Assembly: GCA_019307815.1 (NCBI GenBank)
Contig: JAFDIV010000011.1
Coordinates: forward strand, 37,704-101,703
From: Deltaproteobacteria bacterium
GTDB taxonomy: Bacteria > Desulfobacterota > DSM-4660 > Desulfatiglandales > Desulfatiglandaceae
Reading direction: 5' to 3'
Length of the DNA stretch: 64,000 nt
Numbering within the stretch: position 1 is the first letter of the stretch; each line of letters begins with the position of its first letter. This document shows positions 27,601-36,735 of this stretch, piece by piece. The notes under the pieces were generated by a model. It made no database searches. It had not been told where the DNA came from and was given only the letters and a program-made list of their open reading frames with translations. Both the position numbers and the translations under genes were made by a program.

Positions 27601-27895
27601 TCCTGAAACATAGAATCTCTTTTATCTCATTGAACAGGGATTTCGAATACCTTAACGGGCAGGCATTTTTCACTTGCTCAAAAGAAACAGTGAGCCGCCC
27701 CCTTGCAATAACAGTAGGCTCTCTAAAAGGCGCTGCTCCACTGAACTGAAACACAAGACGTAAGAAGTCCTTGTGTCTTCCGACCCTGAACTCGGTTAGA
27801 ACAACCCGTGATCTGCTTGCATCAGCCATATTTACTGATGAAAACAGACCGATACATGCAAGTGCAGCAAATATGCAAACAAGACGTCTCATCAT
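24685..27895 (-). CDS. pgaA: PgaA-type outer-membrane PNAG porin, frameshifted near 3' end
   Basis: Outer-membrane exporter with a signal peptide, an AMIN-like beta domain (about 30-140), many TPR repeats (about 150-720) and a C-terminal beta-barrel. The main frame ends at 24992 after YVKNNKKTPLVRR. Removing one A from the A7 tract (plus-strand T7, 25027-25033) restores a frame reading KKLRLFVDLYGMGN. That frame runs 110 residues to 24685 and ends in GYRVRF, with the terminal Phe typical of outer-membrane barrels. The continuation also overlaps the pgaB start by one base, as expected for an intact operon. As written the barrel lacks its last strands. Indel, sequence error or transcriptional slippage are all possible. 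Confidence 0.85.
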
Positions 27896-28024
27896 GAAGG
27901 TAATTGGTCACAATTCTTTCATCGTAGAGTACTGATAAAGAACCAATTAGATTACAAATTCTTCGGATTCCTTTCAAGTAATTGTATTCATGAGGAAAAG
28001 ACATATCCGACACATATTCTCACA

Positions 28025-29407
28025 TCACCACTGATAAAGTACCGTATACTCCACGGATGCCTTGCTATTTGGTCCTACTGCCAACAGGTACTCTATGGTA
28101 TTTGCGTCTATTTTTCTGTGTTCCTGGGTTTGGCTCACGATCTCCCACTCGCCCCATCGTCTTAGGTGCTCCACAACGTGGACGGAAACCTCCGTGTCCT
28201 TGTGGTTTCTGACCTCTATCTTCCACCTCTCTTGTCTGGCCCTTTTGCCCAAGACCTTTTGAGCTATTTTTGTCCGCTCACCAACCACGTCAAACACATT
28301 GCCTGCCGTAAGCACGATCTCCTCGTCTTTGGGTGTATGTTCTATTTTGTCCTCACCGATAAGTTGCTTTGACCCGTCCACGTCTTCTTTGTACAAGCGA
28401 ATAGTGCCTGCAGGTAGTGGAATCCCAAGGCCTGCATCTTTTCGGTTTTTAAACCTGAGCTGGACCTGCACCTTGCCCCTTTGTCTGTCTCTCACTGCAA
28501 AGAAATAACCCTGGCCGCTATCCAGTACATAGCGTTTCTCGACCGGTATCCCCTTGCATGTCACAAATTCAATCTGCTTTGTCTGGTTGTTTTTCAGATC
28601 TACTGGCCGTTTGATGTCATAAAGATGGTACTCAAAAAGCGACCGTTCCTGGACTTGGGATTCTGCTACTCTGGGTGCTGCCTTATACAAGACTTGTTCG
28701 CGTCGTTGTGGCCTTGCCCGGTGCAGCTCACCTGCCACCAGTTTCATATGGGCTTTCTTGAACGTCATGCCTGCTCTGTTGTCCACGGTTACCCACCCGT
28801 TAAGGTCTGCGTTGGTGTCGGTGGGTGAAAGAGAAAAAACATAGTCAGCATGCCAGGTGAGGCCACCAGTAATATAAGCCACCTCAGTATCATGATGGCC
28901 TGACTTCCTCGCTTGGACAAGCCACATGAGGGTTGGTCTAGTCATCAGGCCTTCGGGGAGGGAAGGAAACCGGATTTCTTTCACCTGGTTCTGGGTGATA
29001 ATAGTGGTGCCTCCCTTCTTATCTTGTATGATCAATCCGCCCGCTGTGCTGAGAAGTGTACCATAGTATTCTGTTCCGTCTTTTGTTAGGATCTAGATTT
29101 CCTCATCCAGGTATTTCCGCAAGAGCTTATCTGTACTCACCAAGTCATATTCAAAATTTTGTTCAAGAACAACCGTACCTTTGGGATCTGTAAGAGAAAG
29201 AAAAGACACACTTGTGGGATCAATCCTTGCTGCCACATTAGTAAACCGGATCTCGTTGATTCCTTTCTTTAATTTGAGGGAGCGTTGCTCGTTGACAAGT
29301 GCACCATTATCATTGTAGACGGTGACGTTTAATGACCTAGCAGTGGCAGTGGTCACTGATAATATACATAGAGCAAAGGCTAGCAGAATAGCATATTGGC
29401 GCTTCAT
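28025..29407 (-). pseudogene. DUF4139-family exported protein interrupted by in-frame TAG
   Basis: The first part starts at ATG 29407 with GAGGAGA upstream. It has a signal peptide (KRQYAILLAFALCILSVTTATA) and a beta-rich segment (SLNVTVYNDNGALVNEQRSL), and ends at TAG 29095-29093 after YLDEEI. The same frame continues without a shift as ILTKDGTEYYGTLLSTAGG and on into the DUF4139 domain (WLVQARKSG, ITGGLTWHADYVFSLS, WVTVDNRAGMTFKKAHMKLVAGE), stopping at 28025. A single base change (for example GAG or AAG to TAG) explains the break. Function of the family is unknown. Confidence 0.8.
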
Positions 29408-29429
29408 CTTTGTCTCCTCTTTGATCAAA

Positions 29430-29465
29430 AGATTCTTCGTCTGCCTTGTGGGACTCAAAATGACA
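29430..29465. repeat. dispersed repeat copy ending in actcaaaatgaca
   Basis: A 36-base segment beginning AGATTCTTCGTCTG and ending ACTCAAAATGACA. It is related to the copy at 15673-15708 and, inverted, to the termini of 39767-39875. It lies just upstream of the DUF4139 gene. Confidence 0.35.
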
Positions 29466-29494
29466 TATCTGGGGAGCTGTTACTTAGGAGTACC

Positions 29495-30244
29495 TCACCC
29501 TTCGAGTTGTTCCATGAATTCCTTGGGTGTGAGGCCCTTTTCGATACATGCCTCCCACATTTTGTTTCCCATTTCGTAGAATTCTTTCTTATCATCAACA
29601 ATGGGTTGGGTAATCCTAGCCATTGTCTCTGGTGATATCTTGCCCGCTTGTACTATCTCTTTTCCTGCCTGCTCGGTGGCGCTGAATATATCATCTACCT
29701 TTTCTCTAAAAAATGGTAAATCTAACACTTCGGCAAGGGGCCTATACATCTCACCCACCACTATGCCATACTGCCCATATACAAAGTTTACCCATGCTGA
29801 TAACTGATTAAATACTTGTGGCTCAGGGAAACCCGCGACAGAGAGGAAGCAGAGCTTTGGATGTTTCTGCCGCAAAGGGTGGTAAGTGTTTCCCTCACGT
29901 TCCCTTAAAAACGGCTCCACTACCGGCAAAGTCCGCTCAATAAAGGCCTTCATGGTGGCGTTCATTGTGTAGTGATAGAGTGGGGTCGCATAAATTGCAA
30001 TATCAGCTTCCAGCCACTTTGGATAAAGCTCATTGGTCATGTCATCTTCATGGATACACTTGCCGGGTGTCTTGGTCCAGCAAGTAAAACATCCCATGCA
30101 ACTGTTGATCTTCTTTTTTCTTAGATTCACCACCTCAACCTCTGCACCTGCCTCCTTCATACCTGTGACGAGATGGTCCAACATAAGTTCTGTCTTGCTC
30201 TGAATCCCAGTCCGCGGGCTACTGTTCAGTGCCAAGATTTTCAT
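29495..30244 (-). CDS. NADPH-dependent FMN reductase / iron-sulfur flavoprotein family
   Basis: 249-residue flavodoxin-like protein. The N-terminal LALNSSPRTG loop binds FMN phosphate. It is followed by the cysteine motif CMGCFTCWTKTPGKC near residues 49-63, which binds a 4Fe-4S cluster in iron-sulfur flavoproteins, and by ATPLYHYTMNATMKAF near 105. GGAGG precedes the ATG. It probably moves electrons between ferredoxin and small acceptors. It is divergent from the Fe-S protein gene at 30.5 kb, which may be a redox partner. Confidence 0.82.
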   Translation of the reverse strand: MKILALNSSPRTGIQSKTELMLDHLVTGMKEAGAEVEVVNLRKKKINSCMGCFTCWTKTPGKCIHEDDMTNELYPKWLEADIAIYATPLYHYTMNATMKAFIERTLPVVEPFLREREGNTYHPLRQKHPKLCFLSVAGFPEPQVFNQLSAWVNFVYGQYGIVVGEMYRPLAEVLDLPFFREKVDDIFSATEQAGKEIVQAGKISPETMARITQPIVDDKKEFYEMGNKMWEACIEKGLTPKEFMEQLEG

Positions 30245-30537
30245 TGTTACCTCCTTCTGAATTGGATATGAACCATTGGTGCTCCTTTATAGAAATACAC
30301 TGGCTTCCCTAGCTTTGGTCATACTGACGCACCACACCAAGATTGTCAAATGAATGTAGGACTTACTGAGAATACAGGAGACAGGATCTCGGAGACAGGA
30401 GTCAAGGCGAATCAACTCCTTGGAGGGCATTACTCTTTTTTTCGATAATCCTTGTCAATAGAGGACTGTTTTTCATAATATACATGAAGAATAGGATAAG
30501 ACCAGGAAACACCTTATCAACCACCAAAGAGTACAGC

Positions 30538-31635
30538 ATGGCCAATGATCTATACGAAATGCTGCGGGAACAGTTGGACCAATATTCTGTGGGCTTTCCA
30601 AAAACAAGGTCCGGCGTTGAAATAAAAATTCTTAAAAAGCTCTTTACCGAGGAAGAAGCAAAAATGTATCTCAACCTCACCATGCTTCTTGAGCCTCCTG
30701 AGACAGTGGCAGAGAGGATTGGTAAGAACGTAGAAGAAACCACCCCTTTATTGGAGCGAATGTTTGAAAAGGGATTGATCTTTAGGCTTAAGAGGGGGGA
30801 GTCGGTTAAATACGCAGTCGTCCCCTTTGTAATTGGTTTTTATGAATTCCAAGTAAACAGGATGGACCAGGAACTAGCCCGGCTGGTGGACCAGTACTTT
30901 GAGGAGGCATTCATCAGGCAGACCTCCAGTCAGACTGTACCCATGCGCACCATTCCTGTTAATAAGGCAATCGATGTGTCCTGGCCCGTAGCGCCCTACG
31001 AGGATGTGCGAGAAATCATTAAGCAAAAGGACCGGATTGCAGTAGCCAATTGTATATGCCGTACTCAAAAGGGACTTCTAAATGAAGGGTGCGACAAACC
31101 CTTGGAGGTTTGCTTCTCCTTTGGCTCCCATGCCGAGTACTATGTGGACAGGGGGATGGGCAGATGGATAACCCAAGAAGAGGCCTTACATATCCTAGAC
31201 AAATGCGAGGAAGCCAGGTTAGTACCCCAGCCCTACAACGCCCAAAATCCTGGCGGAATGTGTAATTGCTGTGGGGACTGTTGCGGAATTTTGCGGGCAT
31301 TGAAAAAACATCCTCGCCCTTCTCAAATGGTAGTGGCTAACTATTATGCTGAGGTAGATCCGGAGTTATGTGTGGCCTGTGAGACGTGTCTTGAAAGATG
31401 TCAAATGGAGGCCATAATCATTGGAGAAGATGAAATTGCTCATGTAAACCGGGACCGCTGCATTGGCTGCGGGCTTTGCGTCACCACTTGCTCTACCGGC
31501 GCCCTCAACCTCAAGCCTAAACCACCTGAGCAGCGCCGGGAACCGCCTCCAAGCGCAAAAGACACCGTCATACAAATGGCAAAGGAAAGGGGTAAGACAT
31601 TGATACCTTTGGCCTTCTCAAAAACTGCACAATAA
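30538..31635 (+). CDS. 4Fe-4S ferredoxin-domain protein with winged-helix-like N-terminus
   Basis: About 365 residues. The N-terminal third (ILKKLFTEEEAKMYLNLTMLLEPPETVAERIG, then EETTPLLERMFEKGLIFRL) resembles a winged-helix module. The middle has clustered cysteines (NCICRTQKGLLNEGC, CNCCGDCCGILRAL). The C-terminal part is a two-cluster ferredoxin (CVACETCLERC and CIGCGLCVTTC). ATG 30538 is chosen because AAAGAG lies upstream and homolog-like sequence begins there; an ATG at 30484 has no RBS. Similar proteins are common in sulfate-reducing and syntrophic deltaproteobacteria, with unknown electron partners. Confidence 0.8.
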   Translation: MANDLYEMLREQLDQYSVGFPKTRSGVEIKILKKLFTEEEAKMYLNLTMLLEPPETVAERIGKNVEETTPLLERMFEKGLIFRLKRGESVKYAVVPFVIGFYEFQVNRMDQELARLVDQYFEEAFIRQTSSQTVPMRTIPVNKAIDVSWPVAPYEDVREIIKQKDRIAVANCICRTQKGLLNEGCDKPLEVCFSFGSHAEYYVDRGMGRWITQEEALHILDKCEEARLVPQPYNAQNPGGMCNCCGDCCGILRALKKHPRPSQMVVANYYAEVDPELCVACETCLERCQMEAIIIGEDEIAHVNRDRCIGCGLCVTTCSTGALNLKPKPPEQRREPPPSAKDTVIQMAKERGKTLIPLAFSKTAQ

Positions 31636-31665
31636 ATCAGCAAGGATAATTTTGGAGGAAAGTGA

Positions 31666-32268
31666 TTATCGGATATTTTCTGCGTATTTGAATTGGTTAT
31701 AGTAGAAAAGCACCCTTCTGACAAAACGCCGTGTCTCTGCAATAGGAGGGACCCCTCCGCAGGCCTCCACCCTCAAGGGACCCGCGTTATAAGCGGCAAC
31801 AGCAAGGATGATATCATTGTTAAATCTGGTGAGCAACTCCCTGAGGTAACGGACACCTCCTTCAATATTCTGCGTGGGACTAAAAGGGTTCTTTACCATC
31901 ATCTCCTGCGCTGTTTCCGGCATAAGTTGCATTAGTCCTATGGCGCCCTTTTTTGATATGGCGGTTCGGTCCCATTCCGACTCGGCCATGATAACCGCCC
32001 TTATAAGGGCCTCTTCCACCCCATAACGGACCGCGATCCTTCGAATGACCGGCAGGTATGCCTGTATCTGAATTGTTTTGCGCTCCCTTTGCCTATCCAC
32101 CCTTTTCGGGGCAGGGTCGGGCAGATGATTGCCCGGGAAATGCCAGTAACCTTCATCGTCCTGATAGCCATAAATGTCAGCCCTTGCAGAAAAGGCGGTC
32201 AAGCACAATAAGAAGACAAGGATAAGCCACAACACCGTAAACCGTTGAATATCTACTGCTCGCTCCAC
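31666..32268 (-). CDS. lytic transglycosylase (SLT domain) with DUF4124-like N-terminus
   Basis: 200-residue exported murein hydrolase. A signal peptide (about 1-30) is followed by a DUF4124-like IYGYQDDEGYWHFPG segment and then the SLT domain, with catalytic Glu96 in MAESEWD, GLMQLMPETA and AAYNAGP. It would open peptidoglycan locally. It is the last gene of the secretion cluster and overlaps the preceding gene by 16 bases, so it probably makes room for that machine. Start is GTG. Confidence 0.88.
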   Translation of the reverse strand: MERAVDIQRFTVLWLILVFLLCLTAFSARADIYGYQDDEGYWHFPGNHLPDPAPKRVDRQRERKTIQIQAYLPVIRRIAVRYGVEEALIRAVIMAESEWDRTAISKKGAIGLMQLMPETAQEMMVKNPFSPTQNIEGGVRYLRELLTRFNNDIILAVAAYNAGPLRVEACGGVPPIAETRRFVRRVLFYYNQFKYAENIR

Positions 32269-32642
32269 AATCCCCCTTTATCCTCCCTTTTCTCATGATC
32301 ACTTTTTTCTTGCCCACTCTTGGCGATTACCGATAAGATACGGATAATCTCCTTATTTTGCCTGATCACCTCGTCGTATTTCCTCAGCATCTCATCGTAC
32401 TTTGCAAGGAGCTCCTGATTCTGCCTATACAGCAATCCCAAGGCCTTAGTGGTATAAAGGGTCCCCAGGGCCGCCTGTCCAAGCTTATAGTCGGAGTTCA
32501 CTGAGCTGTACTCCGAGGGAGGCTTAATGGCATTATAGTCCTTGTTAAACTCATCAAGTAAGTCATCCAATGGATCCCCTACAGCTACTGACATACCCAT
32601 GATCACTAGGCATGGTACTAACAAAAACAATATCCTTTTCAT
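32253..32642 (-). CDS. small exported coiled-coil protein, unknown
   Basis: Not recognised. About 129 residues from ATG 32642 (GGAGGAGAAAGG upstream), with signal peptide MKRILFLLVPCLVIMGMSVAVG. The region LYRQNQELLAKYDEMLRKYDEVIRQNKEIIR gives a heptad-like coiled coil. The C-terminus is charged. It ends in TAG and overlaps the lytic transglycosylase start. Its position in the secretion cluster suggests a periplasmic assembly or scaffold role. Confidence 0.65.
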   Translation of the reverse strand: MKRILFLLVPCLVIMGMSVAVGDPLDDLLDEFNKDYNAIKPPSEYSSVNSDYKLGQAALGTLYTTKALGLLYRQNQELLAKYDEMLRKYDEVIRQNKEIIRILSVIAKSGQEKSDHEKREDKGGLWSEQ

Positions 32643-32742
32643 CCTTTCTCCTCCCCCTGAAAAGGTTCTTATCCCTTTCTGCCGTACTCTGGGCAAGGAG
32701 TACAGGCTTGATGTATCTCAAAGGGCAGTAAACGAGCATATC

Positions 32743-33300
32743 CTACTTGGTGGCGCCTCCTTTCTTGGTTTCAGGGACATAGACGAATTTCCAGTCCGAA
32801 TAGGTCTTGGCCTTTTCAAACGATGCATATTCTTCCGGAAAGCCTCCGGTTTTAAAGGGTTTCTCCTTGCTCTTGCTGAAAACCCCCTTGATACGACCCT
32901 TATCATCCAATACCAGTCCCCAGCGGCCATCTTCTGTCATAGGGTCTCTGTAAATTCTCCTGAGATGCCTCATCGTGCTAGGGTAACGCGGATCTTTTAA
33001 CAGATCCTTCAGGCTGGAAGGATACGTATGAGCCCATCCCGGCGGGCTCTTGGTATAGTATGAGGCTATTGCCTTTCGGATTTGATCTCCCCTAAACAGA
33101 AGCTCTGCCTCTTTTTCGCGCCGTACAGTGGTGCTCCAGTATGTGCTGGCCGCAGTAAGGGCTATTCCTGTAATCACTACTAAAATAAGGGCCCCAATAT
33201 ACGTAAACCCGGCTATGGGAAATATCGAACCATTATCCCGAGCCTTTATAGGACTATCACGCTGCTCCTTGTAGCGTACACCCATATCCGAATTCACCAC
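32743..33300 (-). CDS. pseudopilin-like protein lacking Glu5
   Basis: 185 residues. The segment AGFTYIGALILVVITGIALTAAS is a type III (prepilin-like) signal with Gly-Phe at the cleavage site, but the fifth mature residue is Gly rather than the usual Glu. Lack of Glu5 is known for tip pseudopilins (GspK) in type II secretion. The later part has YRDPMTEDGRWGLVLDD, which is like the conserved core of the two pseudopilins upstream. A leader of about 30 residues is long. It overlaps the preceding gene by 7 bases. Confidence 0.72.
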   Translation of the reverse strand: MVNSDMGVRYKEQRDSPIKARDNGSIFPIAGFTYIGALILVVITGIALTAASTYWSTTVRREKEAELLFRGDQIRKAIASYYTKSPPGWAHTYPSSLKDLLKDPRYPSTMRHLRRIYRDPMTEDGRWGLVLDDKGRIKGVFSKSKEKPFKTGGFPEEYASFEKAKTYSDWKFVYVPETKKGGATK

Positions 33301-33674
33301 TCATTATACGGGACGCCATTCAACCCCACCAAATCACTGCCACTGTGCACATCGTAGACCTGCCCCTCCTCCCCCTCAGGAGGCACTATTACCCAGGTCG
33401 TGTTGGAGCCGGTAAAGGGATCCTTTGGGATTCCTCGAATATAGTGCTTCTCAACAAGCATTTCTAAACTGTCCGGATATTTCCCATGATCCGCGTAGTA
33501 TTGGTCAATTACATCCCTTAAAACAAACAACGTGCGCCGCAATGAGGTCTCTTTAGCGCGAATAACGGCTTTGTGTAAATTGGGCTGGGCAATGGACACT
33601 AGTATTCCGATGATTGTCAGTACAATCATCAATTCAATTAATGTATAGCCCTTCTTCCCCATTACCCTTTTCAT
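33294..33674 (-). CDS. GspG-like major pseudopilin
   Basis: Prepilin-like protein with MGKKGYTLIELMIVLTIIGILVSIAQPN. Cleavage after Gly leaves Tyr1 and Glu5 (YTLIE). The C-terminal core has IPKDPFTG and a VYDVHSGSDLVGLNG segment like the calcium-site region of GspG. The start is ambiguous: ATG 33674 or 33662, while the reading frame extends to 33755, overlapping the gene before it. Processing would need a prepilin peptidase, which is not in this window. Confidence 0.82.
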   Translation of the reverse strand: MKRVMGKKGYTLIELMIVLTIIGILVSIAQPNLHKAVIRAKETSLRRTLFVLRDVIDQYYADHGKYPDSLEMLVEKHYIRGIPKDPFTGSNTTWVIVPPEGEEGQVYDVHSGSDLVGLNGVPYNEW

Positions 33675-33748
33675 GTGGCTAAGAATACATCCCGTCGATC
33701 TTGATCCATTTTTTATATGCGCCCTGTCCAAGGCCGGAGCCCGGATGG

Positions 33749-34216
33749 CTACCAATCTTTATAATAACTGCCGTCAAGCGCCTGTTTATCGCTCTTGGAG
33801 TATATATCATAAACATCCTGTCCACCCCACGTCTCACTGTCAGGATCATCAAAATAGGACCGTAGGCCCCACTCACCGTCTTCTGTCATGGGATCTTTCG
33901 GGATTCTTCGGAGGAATTTTTTCTTGAACGGAACCGGTCCTTTCAGATCAACGCCTGTCACAAGGACTTCAAGATTTTTTGGATAGCCGCTGGAAAAGGG
34001 CTCGGTCTCAATTTTTCCTTCGTCAGCCAGCTTCTTGTACTCATCCAGTGCTCGACGAATAATCCTCAAATTCCTCTTAAGTTCTATTTCCTTGGCCCTC
34101 TTATATGCCATCTGGGAAAGGGGCAATATACCCATGGCCAAAATGGAAAGAATTACCATTGTTACCATAAGCTCAATAAAGGTGACCCCGGCACATGTGA
34201 AGATTCGGCGAGGCAT
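33749..34216 (-). CDS. GspG-like pseudopilin
   Basis: 155 residues. The N-terminus CAGVTFIELMVTMVILSILAMG is a type III signal with Glu5 present. The core has RRIPKDPMTEDGEWGLRSYFDDPDS and ends VYDIYSKSDKQALDGSYYKDW, resembling major pseudopilins. Adjacent pseudopilins share the DPMTEDG-type motif, so the three genes are probably ancient duplicates. It starts 3 bases after the secretin gene. Confidence 0.82.
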   Translation of the reverse strand: MPRRIFTCAGVTFIELMVTMVILSILAMGILPLSQMAYKRAKEIELKRNLRIIRRALDEYKKLADEGKIETEPFSSGYPKNLEVLVTGVDLKGPVPFKKKFLRRIPKDPMTEDGEWGLRSYFDDPDSETWGGQDVYDIYSKSDKQALDGSYYKDW

Positions 34217-34219
34217 ATA

Positions 34220-36616
34220 TTATCCTCCAAGTGCCCAATCTCTCCTCACAACATGAATATCCCTTGGAAATTCCTTCTTTGCCTTCAGGGTCTTGCAGAC
34301 CATTTTGGCTGAATTGAGATCCTTAAACTTTCCAACAAAGATCCTGTAAAAGAAACCCTTCCCCGGGACATGGGCAGGAATCATGAAACAATCGTAGTTC
34401 TGTTTCCGAAGGGCCTCCACCCGGCGATCGGCCTGTGCCTTCTGAACATATGATCCCACATGTATGCTGTAACCTAACACAGGAGGCCACACACCCCGGG
34501 ATGGCACCGAATTACCTTTCCCCCCCTGCTTAGGTAACTTCTTATGATTCCCCTCCGCCTTGACAACCCTCTGCTCAGGCTTCCTTATGGGCTTTGGGAC
34601 AGAAGCATGGGCCTTTATTGTCCCCGGCCCTATGTTCTCAGGGTTCACAGGATGCTTCTTAGGTATAGGTGCAGGCAAAGCCCCAGGGACAGGCCTTGGC
34701 ACATTGAGCTTTTCCCCTTGTTTTTTCTTTAGGGGCGTCTTGGCCTTTATGGTGTGGGGGGTCTTGTTTTTTGACTCTGCCTTTGCAAGAAATTGCATCT
34801 TACGCTCTGCAAAACTCTCGTACGGCTCCCTCAAGGAAAACCGCTTGCCCTGGCCTGACCAAATCTCCCTCACATCCTTTCTTGGGATTCTCTGCCCTCT
34901 TACCACAATGGGCGTAATGGTCATGAGGATGTCCGTCTTGACCTTATTGGTATCCAGATTGGTAAAGAGTCGACCCAGGACCGGAATATCTCCAAGTAAC
35001 GGAACCTTTCGCACCGTCTGCCGTTCCTCATCACTAATAAGTCCCCCAATAATCACGGGCTCACCATCTCTCACAGTAAGGGTGCTGCTTGCCCTTCTGG
35101 TCTTTATGGAGTACTGGGGCTCGTCCACTGTGCCCAGATTTGGTCCTAGGGCACTGACCTCCACATTTAATTTGAGTGTCACTTCGTCCTGCATATTTAT
35201 GCTGGGTTCCGTGTCCACCTTGATCCCGATGTCCTGATACTGATAATCATTGGTCACAACCCCTGTGGTATCAATCCGCCTGTTCACCCGAAGGGGTACA
35301 CGTTCCCCAATATGAATCTTGGCCTTTTCCCCATTCTTGACCCGGATCTGGGGATTGGCCAAGGTTTTGGTATCCGTATCCTGTTTCAAGAGATTCAAAG
35401 TGGCGGTGGGAAGAGAAAGCAACAGTTCCTTGTTACTGAGCCTGTCAAGGGCATACACAGAGGCGGCATCAGCAAAAGTGGATTCTGCACTGACCCTCTT
35501 TGCAGCCTCCCCTATGCCGAAGGTAATGGAGGAGGGATTAAATTCCAGGCCTAGTTGCTTCTCCTTGCTCCTGCTGACCTCCAGAATCTCTACATTCAGT
35601 AAAATCTCGGCCGGAGGCCGGTCATTGGCCTCAATAAGCTTTGAGGCAATCTCAATCTGTTCTCTTGACCCTCGGATGACCACTGAATTTATCTTTTCAT
35701 TGCCAATGATGTCCCTGCTTTTCAAGATCTTGGCCAGAAGAGCCACTGCCTTCTTTACATTCAGGTAATTCAAATAAAAGGTCCTGATCTGCAGGTCCTG
35801 GTACTCCTTGGCCTTTGCCTCCATATTGGGATAGATAACAACGGTCGTGGGATCCACCACCTTGGCTGCCAACCCACTCGTTTTCAAAAGAACATCTAAG
35901 AAATGGTCAAAGGACACATCGGTCATGAAAAGAGTTACCCTGGTGTCTTGAACATCCTTGTCAAAGATGAAATTGATACCTGTCAGCCTGCTTAATATCT
36001 CAAACACATTACTTACAGGGGTCTTCTTGAACTTTAACGAGATTGGGCCTTTAGTTTTCAGCTTCAACGCATATTTAGGCCCCTTTAAGGCCTTTCTTTT
36101 TATACCTGTAAGGGCCTTCTTTGCCTCCTCGTTTTTGGGATCCAGCTCTAGGGCCCGCTCAAAAGACTCCCTTGCGTGTGCATACTTGCCCAGACGAAGG
36201 AATCTCTTCCCTCTCTTTGTCTGGTACAAAGATTCTTGAATATTTCGAGTTCGGTCTATAAGTCGAGCCGCCTTTCTATTTCCTGGATAAAAGGCCATGG
36301 CCATCTGAAATTCGGAAATGGCTTCATCAAAATGGCCCTTGTCCAGAAGTCTTTCACCCTTTTCCATATGGGCTACCGAGGCATTCCATTTTGCCTTCCC
36401 AAGGAGAAGCTTCAGCTCAGGGTCCCCCGGATGTTTCTCATAGGCCTCCTGATAGATCTGTACACATTTATCCCACTGCCCTGCTGCGGCCAATGTGGAG
36501 GCCTTATCCACGTATGATGTGGACGTCGTGGCGCACCCCACACACACAAGGCATCCAATTGCCACAAGATGTGCCCAAGCCCATAGTCCCTTAAGTCGCC
36601 TACTAGATCTTTTCAT
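34220..36616 (-). CDS. lipoprotein secretin with TPR and C-terminal SPOR domain
   Basis: 798 residues. A signal peptide with lipobox-like CVGC is followed by TPR-like repeats (about 40-170), an STN/N0-type domain (PISLKFKKTPVSNVFEIL, about 190-260), a secretin N domain and the secretin channel (VPLRVNRRI to the conserved VPLLGDIPVLGRLF, about 390-600). After a Pro/Lys-rich linker (620-710) comes a C-terminal SPOR peptidoglycan-binding domain (YSIHVGSYVQKAQADRRVEA onward). It forms the outer-membrane gate of the secretion/pilus system. The SPOR fusion is unusual and could anchor the channel to the wall. Confidence 0.88.
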   Translation of the reverse strand: MKRSSRRLKGLWAWAHLVAIGCLVCVGCATTSTSYVDKASTLAAAGQWDKCVQIYQEAYEKHPGDPELKLLLGKAKWNASVAHMEKGERLLDKGHFDEAISEFQMAMAFYPGNRKAARLIDRTRNIQESLYQTKRGKRFLRLGKYAHARESFERALELDPKNEEAKKALTGIKRKALKGPKYALKLKTKGPISLKFKKTPVSNVFEILSRLTGINFIFDKDVQDTRVTLFMTDVSFDHFLDVLLKTSGLAAKVVDPTTVVIYPNMEAKAKEYQDLQIRTFYLNYLNVKKAVALLAKILKSRDIIGNEKINSVVIRGSREQIEIASKLIEANDRPPAEILLNVEILEVSRSKEKQLGLEFNPSSITFGIGEAAKRVSAESTFADAASVYALDRLSNKELLLSLPTATLNLLKQDTDTKTLANPQIRVKNGEKAKIHIGERVPLRVNRRIDTTGVVTNDYQYQDIGIKVDTEPSINMQDEVTLKLNVEVSALGPNLGTVDEPQYSIKTRRASSTLTVRDGEPVIIGGLISDEERQTVRKVPLLGDIPVLGRLFTNLDTNKVKTDILMTITPIVVRGQRIPRKDVREIWSGQGKRFSLREPYESFAERKMQFLAKAESKNKTPHTIKAKTPLKKKQGEKLNVPRPVPGALPAPIPKKHPVNPENIGPGTIKAHASVPKPIRKPEQRVVKAEGNHKKLPKQGGKGNSVPSRGVWPPVLGYSIHVGSYVQKAQADRRVEALRKQNYDCFMIPAHVPGKGFFYRIFVGKFKDLNSAKMVCKTLKAKKEFPRDIHVVRRDWALGG

Positions 36617-36735
36617 AAGAGCTCTCCAAAAGGTTTTTCGAAACCCCTACCCTCCTTCCTTCCCACTTCAGAGCCGGCCTTACTTGGAACTGCACCTTCT
36701 TATAGGGGTAGCGGTTTCCACCAGAGCTATAATAC

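Noticed and set aside
13293..29095. Genome-wide recoding of TAG as pyrrolysine or another amino acid, suggested by two in-frame TAG codons.
   Set aside because: TAG ends several intact genes here (livM at 8240, livH at 9300, vapC at 14357, the thiolase at 16173, the coiled-coil gene at 32253), so it is an ordinary stop. No pyl genes are in view.
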